A model generated the notes under the pieces. The model saw only the letters and a list, made by a program, of their open reading frames with translations. It was not told the DNA's origin and ran no database searches. A stretch of DNA of 5,419 bases, taken from Chloroflexota bacterium. GTDB taxonomy: Bacteria > Chloroflexota > Chloroflexia > JAMDCE01. Location of the stretch: the NCBI GenBank assembly GCA_023489135.1, contig JAMDCE010000063.1:1-5419 (forward strand). Reading direction: 5' to 3'. Below are positions 1-5,419 of the stretch, in pieces. The first letter of the stretch is position 1. Each line of letters begins with the position of its first letter. Position numbers and translations under genes: made by a program.

Positions 1-2
1 GG

Positions 3-119
3 GCCACGGCTCGGGAGGAGGTCGCGGGGTTGGATCTCGTTGATCACGGGATGCCGGTGGAGGAAGCGCCGCCTTTGCCTGCTCTTAGCTCTTTGACTTC
101 CGACCCGATCATGACCTAG
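3..119 (+). CDS. C-terminal tail of a probable Amt-family ammonium transporter (partial, 5' end outside window)
   Basis: The only frame open from the left edge through a plausible protein end gives 38 residues and stops with TAG at 117-119. The piece contains AREEVAGLDLVDHGMP, which resembles the cytoplasmic tail of Amt ammonium channels. There an acidic stretch leads into GLD-(L/I)-x-EHG followed by a short variable end. In that family the tail packs against the pore and takes part in gating by GlnK/PII proteins. Here the family's usual Glu before His-Gly is Asp, and the usual Ala-Tyr after it is replaced by Val-Glu-Glu and a Pro-rich end. No membrane segment is visible because only the tail is inside the window. 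The identification rests on one short motif, so it could be wrong. The gene is separated from nrdJ by a strong palindrome and is probably a different transcription unit. Confidence 0.55.
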   Translation, partial: ATAREEVAGLDLVDHGMPVEEAPPLPALSSLTSDPIMT

Positions 120-184
120 GCGGCACTGTAACTTATTTTGCGCTCTTTCCTTGAGCCTTTCACACAACACCCAGGTCTACGGGG

Positions 185-232
185 GAGATGAGGGCAGGGT
201 AGGCGCCGCGGCGCCTACCCTGCCCTCATTTC
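185..232 (+). terminator. Perfect 42-bp palindrome, probable terminator-type hairpin after the first gene
   Basis: Positions 188-229 are exactly self-complementary: every base pairs with its partner around a centre between 208 and 209. One G-T wobble (187/230) and two further pairs extend the stem to 185-232. As RNA this would form a very stable stem of about 19 bp closed by a tetraloop. It lies 65 bases after the stop of the upstream gene, the usual place for a transcription end. Only a short T stretch (229-231) follows, so it is not a textbook intrinsic terminator. It could also be a dispersed palindromic repeat or a site that protects the 3' end of the mRNA. The palindrome is certain; the terminator role is inferred. 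Confidence 0.55.
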
Positions 233-634
233 AGGTCCATGCTGGAAGCTCATTTCTTCTTGAGGAAAGAAGAGAGATTCAAGAAAGAGCGCAATTTTTT
301 CAACACTACTCCTAGAACCGGGTTCTCCCTCATCTTATGGGAAAGCCGCTGTGAGGATCCCACTCTGGGGCCGTGGTACCCCGTGAATCCGGATAAATGC
401 CCCACTTCAGTTCCTCGAAAATCGGCTGGTTGGGATACATCTCCCGAGTTTCCCACAAAGTGCGGGAGAGCCAGAACGTGCTCAAGAAGGTGGCACGATA
501 TTTGCTGTCCTAAGCGTAATTGCTCCACGTCATATGCAGACTTGGCGGTGGTCCGCAGCTTGAACGAATCAGCCGCTAGCCTTTTCGCGACCCTCGTCGA
601 TTGCCATTTCTCGAAGGCCGAAGGAGGATCAGGC
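233..634 (+). other. Long non-coding stretch, probable untranslated leader of nrdJ
   Basis: This stretch has no convincing gene. The + frame shared with nrdJ is open from an ATG at 239, but the 132 residues it would add are rich in Cys, Trp, Pro and Arg in no recognisable pattern and match no domain known from ribonucleotide reductases. The reverse-strand frame at 250-528 is equally featureless. Visible structure includes an AT-rich hairpin (257-263 with 279-285) followed by six T at 295-300, a GGGG/CCCC hairpin at 367-382, and a 7-bp stem (440-446 with 463-469). The last is followed by AGCCAGAACGTGC, which partly resembles a cobalamin-riboswitch B12 box. No convincing sigma-70 promoter was found. 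It is probably a structured 5' leader, possibly regulatory, of unknown class. Confidence 0.45.
622..627 (+). promoter_or_regulatory. Shine-Dalgarno site that decides the nrdJ start
   Basis: AGGAGG stands seven bases before the GTG at 635. The ATG at 239 in the same frame has only weak purine sequence ahead of it. The site therefore favours GTG 635, where the protein also begins to match the ribonucleotide reductase family. Confidence 0.85.
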
Positions 635-2578
635 GTGCTTACGAAAAACGCTTTGGCAATTCTGGAAAGACGCTACCTGGAGAAGGACGAAAAAGGAAAT
701 GTCGTCGAAACACCGGAACAAATGTTCCGGCGAGTGGCGAAGACCGTTGCCGAAGCCGAGGAGAGATTTGGCGCAAGCCAAGAACAGGTTGAGGAAACCG
801 AGAATCGCTTCTACAATATTATGCATAACCTCGAGTTTCTTCCCAACAGCCCTACCTTGGCCAACGCGGGAAGACGCCTCGGCCAATTGGCCGCTTGTTT
901 CGTTCTCCCCATCGAAGATTCTCTGGCCAGCATCTTTGAAATTCTGAAAAGCTCCGCTTTGATTTGGCAGAGTGGCGGAGGAACGGGGTTCTCCTTCTCC
1001 AAACTCCGCCCGGCCAGCGACCTCGTTCGCTCCACCAGCGGAATCTCCAGCGGCCCCCTATCTTTCATGGAGATATTCAATGCCGCCACGGAGGTGGTCA
1101 AACAGGGAAGCATACGACGCGGCGCCAATATGGGCATTCTGCGCGTCGATCACCCCGATATTCTGGATTTCATCACCGCGAAGCGGGAGAGAACCAAGAT
1201 TACCAATTTCAATATGTCAGTAGCCGTCACTGATCAGTTTATGCAGGCCGTAAAGGAGGATGCTGAGTACGAGCTTATAAATCCTCGCGATAACCAGGTT
1301 GTGCGAAAACTGAGGGCGAGAGACGTATTCAGGCTCATCGTGGAGTCGGCCTGGGACAGCGGCGAACCAGGAATGATATTTCTCGATACCATCAATCGGG
1401 CCAACCCCACCCCCCAGTTGGGCCCACTTGAGAGCACAAACCCCTGTGGCGAGCAGCCGCTTCTACCCTATGAGTCTTGCACGCTCGGTTCCATCAATAT
1501 GTCGAAGATGGTCACAGAGGGAGGCGGTAGCCGCTTGATTAATCAAGGGGCTACCCCTGCGGTGGATTACGAGAAACTCAGGAAAATGGTGTTTTCCTGT
1601 GTTCGCTTTCTGGATAACGTGGTGGAAGTCAATCGCTATCCATTGCCTCAGATCGAGGAGTTGAGTCGAGGCAATCGAAAGATAGGGCTGGGGATTATGG
1701 GTTTCGCCGATATGCTGATAAAGATGGGCATCCCCTACGACTCGGAAGAAGCTATCCGTCTCGGCGGTGAAGTCATGCATTTCATCGACGAAGAGGCGCA
1801 CAAGGCCTCGGCCCAACTAGCCGACGAACGAGGCGTTTTCCCCCATTTCCCGAGCAGCACTTGGGCCGCTTCGTGGCCCAGAATGCGCAATGCCACCGTG
1901 ACGACGGTTGCTCCCACCGGGACTATCAGCGCGATCGCCGGGTGCTCCAGTGGAATCGAGCCCCTCTTCGCCATCGCCTACGTTAGGAGGATAATGGGGA
2001 CGGAATTGGTAGAAGTCAATCCGCTCTTCGAAGAGGTTGCCCGAAGCCGCGGCTTCTACAGCGCCGAATTGATGCGAAAGATCGGGGAGAAAGGCCGCGT
2101 GAAGAGTCTCCACGGGGTACCGGCCGACGTCCAACGACTTTTCGTCACGGCCCACGATGTGCACCCGGAGTGGCACGTTAGAATGCAGGCCGAGTTTCAA
2201 AAGTACGTGGATAATGCCGTCTCCAAGACCATCAACCTTCCCCACGACGCTAAGGTTGAAGACGTGGAGAAAGCCTATCTCCTGGCCTACAGGCTCGGCT
2301 GCAAAGGGGTTACCGTTTATCGAGATAGCAGCCGTCCGCTCCAGCCGCTGGCCGTTTTGCCACGGCGAGTCATCCAGGAGGAAGAGGTGCTCGTACAACC
2401 GCCCACGGAGCCAGCAACGATCTCCATTACCAGGATCACATCCGAGGTTCCTGGCGAGCCAGCGCGGGTCGCTATTTCAAGTCAATGCCCCGAATGTGGC
2501 GAGACGAAGCTGCGAAAGGAGAGCGCGGCCGTGTCCTGCCCGCAGTGTGGCTATTCGGAAGTGGCTGAGATAACCTAG
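635..2578 (+). CDS. nrdJ: Adenosylcobalamin-dependent (class II) ribonucleoside reductase, NrdJ
   Basis: Reduces ribonucleotides to deoxyribonucleotides in the cytoplasm, using adenosylcobalamin to make a transient thiyl radical, so it needs neither oxygen nor a second radical subunit. The 647-residue product starts at GTG 635 behind AGGAGG and opens with LTKNALAILERRYL, the usual class II start; no ATP-cone domain precedes it. Visible motifs are NSPTLANAG (71-79), QSGGGTG (112-118), GSIRRGAN (158-165), NPCGEQ (269-274) and APTGTISAIAG (426-436). C271 is the expected thiyl-radical Cys, flanked by N269 and E273. C88 and C282 fit the redox pair; the 11-residue spacing C271-C282 is as in Thermotoga NrdJ. 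The C-terminus is a zinc-ribbon-like CPEC (618-621) and CPQC (635-638), likely the relay that re-reduces the active site. Residues 298-307 form a loop insertion encoded by a 30-bp palindrome. Family assignment is secure. Confidence 0.96.
   Translation: MLTKNALAILERRYLEKDEKGNVVETPEQMFRRVAKTVAEAEERFGASQEQVEETENRFYNIMHNLEFLPNSPTLANAGRRLGQLAACFVLPIEDSLASIFEILKSSALIWQSGGGTGFSFSKLRPASDLVRSTSGISSGPLSFMEIFNAATEVVKQGSIRRGANMGILRVDHPDILDFITAKRERTKITNFNMSVAVTDQFMQAVKEDAEYELINPRDNQVVRKLRARDVFRLIVESAWDSGEPGMIFLDTINRANPTPQLGPLESTNPCGEQPLLPYESCTLGSINMSKMVTEGGGSRLINQGATPAVDYEKLRKMVFSCVRFLDNVVEVNRYPLPQIEELSRGNRKIGLGIMGFADMLIKMGIPYDSEEAIRLGGEVMHFIDEEAHKASAQLADERGVFPHFPSSTWAASWPRMRNATVTTVAPTGTISAIAGCSSGIEPLFAIAYVRRIMGTELVEVNPLFEEVARSRGFYSAELMRKIGEKGRVKSLHGVPADVQRLFVTAHDVHPEWHVRMQAEFQKYVDNAVSKTINLPHDAKVEDVEKAYLLAYRLGCKGVTVYRDSSRPLQPLAVLPRRVIQEEEVLVQPPTEPATISITRITSEVPGEPARVAISSQCPECGETKLRKESAAVSCPQCGYSEVAEIT
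1526..1555 (+). repeat. Near-perfect 30-bp palindrome inside nrdJ, exactly ten codons
   Basis: The two 15-base halves are inverted copies with one mismatch (1533 against 1548). The core CTTGATTAATCAAG (1534-1547) is perfect, and the outer arms GGTAGCC and GGCTACC also pair. The palindrome starts and ends on codon boundaries and encodes GSRLINQGAT, residues 298-307. This lies in a loop between the conserved GSINMSK segment and VDYEKL, where, from memory of the family, other NrdJ proteins have a shorter link. It may be an inserted palindromic element tolerated in a surface loop, or an mRNA hairpin. The symmetry is directly visible; the insertion idea is inference. Confidence 0.8.
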
Positions 2579-2608
2579 GTGGTAATACCCCGGACTACTA
2601 GCCGGTTA

Positions 2609-2617
2609 TGGTATAAT
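2609..2617 (+). promoter_or_regulatory. Extended -10 promoter ahead of cobA
   Basis: TGGTATAAT is an exact extended -10 element (TG, one base, TATAAT at 2612-2617) for a housekeeping sigma factor. No good -35 hexamer is seen 16-18 bases upstream, which is common for extended -10 promoters. Transcription would begin near 2624, giving a leader of about 55 bases before the cobA start at 2681. It would drive cobA and probably the two E1 genes behind it. Inverted repeats overlap it: CCGG at 2590-2593 with 2602-2605, and ATACC at 2585-2589 with GGTAT at 2610-2614. These may be an operator or a coincidence. Confidence 0.6.
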
Positions 2618-2680
2618 CGCTTGATCCTGTTATAGGTTTGCGCGCTCGGCCTCTCCAAGGCAAACGGGAGTATATGAGGA

Positions 2681-3244
2681 GTGCTGCGGATCTACTATGG
2701 CTACGGCGAGGGAAAGACGAGCACGGCTTTCGGGCTCGCTTGTCGCGCTGCCGGCCACGACAAGCGAGTCTGCGTTCTCCAATTCATGAAGGGATTCCCT
2801 TCCGGTGAGTTCCAGATGGTACGGAAGAGACTGGCAGGGCAGGTCGATATCTTTCTTCTGGGCCGTCCGCTTCCCATTGAGGATTTTCCACTAGATCGAG
2901 ACGAGGCCAAGGAGATCTATTCAAAGCACTTCGTCAACGGCCACAATCCCAGCAAAACCGATGTTGAGCTCGTCCGAGAAGGCTTGACCAAAGCGAAAGA
3001 AATCCTGGACAGCGACGAATTCAGTGTAGTGATTCTGGATGAGATCCTGACGGCGTTGGAATTCAAGATGATCGAAGCCGCGGATATCCTGAATCTCGCC
3101 AGGATAAACAAAGCAGAGCTTGTCCTGACTGGCCGGGGTATTACCGCTGAGCTCATCGAGGCCGGGGATTACGTCACTAGATACCAGTACGTGAAGCATC
3201 CGTTCACCAAAGGCGTGCTGGCCAGGCAGGGCTACGACTACTAG
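2681..3244 (+). CDS. cobA: Cob(I)alamin adenosyltransferase, CobA/CobO/BtuR family
   Basis: Transfers the 5'-deoxyadenosyl group of ATP to the cobalt of cob(I)alamin or related corrinoids, making adenosylcobalamin in the cytoplasm. The 187-residue product has the family's N-terminal P-loop GYGEGKTS (7-14), followed by AFGLACRAAGHDKRVCVLQF, which closely parallels BtuR of E. coli. It also has the VVILDEI strand with D120-E121, then ELVLTGRG, and the C-terminal KHPFTKGVLARQGYDY. It lacks the roughly 30-residue N-terminal helix of enterobacterial CobA and so is a short form. The start is GTG 2681: GGGAG at 2666-2670 lies ten bases ahead, and the P-loop follows directly. The ATG at 2674 is out of frame. 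The gene follows nrdJ, whose cofactor it makes, and ends eight bases before the E1 alpha start. The symbol cobO or btuR would be equally valid. Confidence 0.93.
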   Translation: MLRIYYGYGEGKTSTAFGLACRAAGHDKRVCVLQFMKGFPSGEFQMVRKRLAGQVDIFLLGRPLPIEDFPLDRDEAKEIYSKHFVNGHNPSKTDVELVREGLTKAKEILDSDEFSVVILDEILTALEFKMIEAADILNLARINKAELVLTGRGITAELIEAGDYVTRYQYVKHPFTKGVLARQGYDY

Positions 3245-3252
3245 CATCGTCG

Positions 3253-4254
3253 ATGGCTCGGAAAGGGGCCTCAAGGTCAAGCCTTGACATGTTGTATCAA
3301 ATGATCCTGATTCGAGAATTCGAGGAAAAAGCGGCCGAGATGTACACTCTCGGAAAGATCAAGGGCTTCACCCATCTCTACACTGGTCAAGAAGCGGTAG
3401 CTGTGGGAGCGATAAGCACCTTGATGGACAAAGATTATGTGATGAGCAATTATCGTGATCACGGACACGCCATAGCTAAGGGGGCCGATCCGAGGAGAGT
3501 GATGGCTGAACTGTTCGGCCGAGCCACGGGCCTCTGTAAGGGCAAAGGTGGCTCGATGCACTTAATGGACCCGGAGCACCGCTTTTTGGGAGGCTACGCT
3601 ATTGTCGGTGGGCAGCTTCCGTTGGCAACCGGGGTAGCTCTAGCTATCTCGTATCGCGAAGGCGATGAAGTCATCGTCTGTTTCTTCGGCGATGGAGCGC
3701 TGAACGAAGGGTCTTTTCACGAGTCTCTGAATCTGGCCGCCTTGTGGAAATTGCCGGTGGTGTTCGTCTTGGAAAACAATCAATACGCCATGGGGACGTC
3801 CGTCTCCAAGTCCAGTTCCATCCGGGAGTTGTATAAGCGATCGGCCAGCTACGGCATCCCTGGCGCTTCGACGGACGGCCAGGACGCTCTGGCGGTGAAG
3901 GAGGCGACGAAGAAGTTTGTCGATCGGGCCAGAGCGGGAGAGGGACCGAGTCTGCTGGAGGCCATCACCTATCGCTATCGAGGCCACTCCATGGCTGATC
4001 CGCTATATTACCGAACGAAAGAAGAAGAGCAAGTCTGGAGGGCCCGTGACCCCATCGTCATCTTCGAGAACAGACTGAAGCAGGAAGATCTCCTCTCCGA
4101 GGAGGACATTAAGACGATCGAGCGCCGGGTTGAGCAGGAGGTCGAGGAATCCGTGCGCTTTGCCGATGGAAGTCCAGAGCCACCCCCTTCGGCCCTCTAT
4201 GAGGATATCTGCGTCGATTCCTTCTGCCCAGCCTTCGTGAGAGGAGGAGAGTAG
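3253..4254 (+). CDS. pdhA: Pyruvate dehydrogenase-type E1 component, alpha subunit
   Basis: Forms, with the next gene product, the thiamine diphosphate-dependent E1 that decarboxylates a 2-oxoacid (most likely pyruvate) and passes the acyl group to the lipoyl domain of E2. Of the 333 residues, 11-51 give the typical LDMLYQMILIREFEEKA ... HLYTGQEAVAVG entrance. The cofactor-binding motif starts at GDGALNEG (146-153) and ends with the Asn pair 175-176 in ENNQYAMGT. The loop RYRGHSMADP (241-250) is the one that carries regulatory serines in mitochondrial E1. Length is normal for the family. ATG 3253 has no clear Shine-Dalgarno site; coupling to the cobA stop eight bases upstream may help. ATG 3289 is a possible shorter start but would leave almost no residues before the first conserved helix. 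Acetoin or branched-chain oxoacid specificity cannot be excluded. Confidence 0.92.
   Translation: MARKGASRSSLDMLYQMILIREFEEKAAEMYTLGKIKGFTHLYTGQEAVAVGAISTLMDKDYVMSNYRDHGHAIAKGADPRRVMAELFGRATGLCKGKGGSMHLMDPEHRFLGGYAIVGGQLPLATGVALAISYREGDEVIVCFFGDGALNEGSFHESLNLAALWKLPVVFVLENNQYAMGTSVSKSSSIRELYKRSASYGIPGASTDGQDALAVKEATKKFVDRARAGEGPSLLEAITYRYRGHSMADPLYYRTKEEEQVWRARDPIVIFENRLKQEDLLSEEDIKTIERRVEQEVEESVRFADGSPEPPPSALYEDICVDSFCPAFVRGGE
4242..4247 (+). promoter_or_regulatory. Shine-Dalgarno site for the E1 beta gene, inside the end of the E1 alpha gene
   Basis: AGGAGG lies nine bases before the TTG at 4257 and overlaps the codons for the last Arg-Gly-Gly-Glu of E1 alpha. It supports TTG as the real start and tight translational coupling of the two subunits, which are needed in equal amounts. 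Confidence 0.8.
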
Positions 4255-4256
4255 TC

Positions 4257-5234
<978 letters not shown>

Positions 5235-5263
5235 TACCGAGCTATCGGGTCTGCGGTGTCAAT

Positions 5264-5307
5264 TCTCAAAAAGTCATGGCACGGAAGTCTCAGGAAGTTA
5301 TGTCACG
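5264..5307 (+). repeat. Imperfect direct repeat, two 20-bp units with a 24-bp period
   Basis: Units at 5264-5283 and 5288-5307 agree at 16 of 20 bases, sharing TCTCA, AAGT, ATG and CACG in the same order, with four bases between them. They start 30 bases after the pdhB stop. A related TGTCAATTCTCA string begins at 5257. Such spaced repeats can be binding sites for a regulator or for a transposase at an insertion-sequence end. The sequence alone does not decide between these, and chance is possible. Confidence 0.4.
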
Positions 5308-5419
5308 CGCCATTCTCCCCGAGAGAAGGGAAAAGCAGGTCAAAAGTGGCCCCGACGGAGAACTCGGTGAGTATGGAACCGGACTCGTCTTTCCCAAGCG
5401 ACTGATGAACCAGCCGGGT
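5276..5419 (+). CDS. Possible start of an unrecognised gene, cut by the right edge
   Basis: From ATG 5276 a frame stays open for 48 codons to the end of the window; a second ATG in the same frame is at 5300. The deduced piece is charged and hydrophilic, with SRAILPERREKQVKSG early and EYGTGLVFPKRL later. It does not begin like a lipoyl-domain E2, the gene expected after the E1 subunits, and I do not recognise it. No good Shine-Dalgarno site precedes 5276; AGGA at 5292-5295 is only four bases from the ATG at 5300. The start overlaps the direct repeat, so the first codons may not be translated. It could equally be non-coding sequence or part of a mobile element. Confidence 0.3.
   Translation, partial: MARKSQEVMSRAILPERREKQVKSGPDGELGEYGTGLVFPKRLMNQPG

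Noticed and set aside
370..388. T-box-like core GTGGTACC followed by CCCG
   Set aside because: The AGGG and GCG flanks of the T-box are absent, no specifier stem or anticodon-like bulge is evident, and nrdJ is not a usual T-box target.
250..528. Reverse-strand open frame of 92 codons
   Set aside because: It has no recognisable motif or ribosome site and runs through the structured leader; it is probably a chance frame.
239..634. N-terminal 132-residue extension of NrdJ from ATG 239
   Set aside because: The residues have no recognisable domain and odd composition, the ATG lacks a good ribosome site, and the family match begins right at GTG 635 behind AGGAGG.
120..634. tRNA, tmRNA, RNase P or signal-recognition RNA gene in the intergenic region
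   Set aside because: None of the conserved core strings of these RNAs could be found in order on the strand read; a GAGGAAAG string at 262-269 alone is not enough for RNase P RNA.
713..730. Inverted repeat CCGGAACA-AA-TGTTCCGG in the start of nrdJ
   Set aside because: It encodes Pro-Glu-Gln-Met-Phe-Arg, a conserved part of the reductase N-terminus, so codon choice explains the symmetry well enough.
1817..2398. Reverse-strand open frame of 193 codons opposite nrdJ
   Set aside because: It mirrors well-conserved nrdJ sequence, has no family resemblance, and is explained as a shadow of the codon pattern on the other strand.

Overview
The window looks like chromosomal DNA from a free-living bacterium of moderately high GC content (roughly mid-50s % by eye). 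All recognisable genes lie on the + strand. Gene content suggests an organism that makes deoxyribonucleotides with a vitamin B12-dependent (class II) ribonucleotide reductase, makes or salvages adenosylcobalamin, and oxidises pyruvate (or a related 2-oxoacid) with a heterotetrameric E1. The protein style and the long GC-rich palindromes would fit Chloroflexota or a similar deep-branching lineage, but that is a guess; there is no rRNA or other phylogenetic marker here.

Layout: (1) 3-119 is the C-terminal tail of a gene cut by the left edge, most like the end of an Amt ammonium transporter. (2) 120-634 is a long non-coding interval. It holds a perfect 42-bp palindrome (188-229), probably a terminator-like hairpin, and then about 400 nt that probably form the untranslated leader of the next gene. 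(3) 635-2578 is nrdJ, the class II ribonucleotide reductase. A strong Shine-Dalgarno site decides its GTG start; the upstream ATG at 239 in the same frame would add 132 residues that do not look like protein. Inside nrdJ lies a near-perfect 30-bp palindrome (1526-1555) that is exactly ten codons long. (4) 2579-2680 carries an extended -10 promoter. (5) 2681-3244 encodes a CobA/BtuR-type corrinoid adenosyltransferase. (6) 3253-4254 and 4257-5234 encode the alpha and beta subunits of a pyruvate dehydrogenase-type E1, packed tightly behind cobA. (7) 5235-5419 contains an imperfect direct repeat and an open frame running off the edge. No E2 gene starts there in recognisable form.

How they work together: CobA converts cob(I)alamin to adenosylcobalamin, the radical-generating cofactor NrdJ needs, so these neighbours form a cofactor-supply/enzyme pair although cobA has its own likely promoter. 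E1 alpha and beta form one thiamine diphosphate enzyme that would hand acetyl groups to a lipoyl E2 encoded elsewhere. The most unusual observations are the in-frame palindrome inside nrdJ, the perfect palindrome at the left, the long unexplained nrdJ leader, and the repeat that may mark a mobile-element end right after pdhB.
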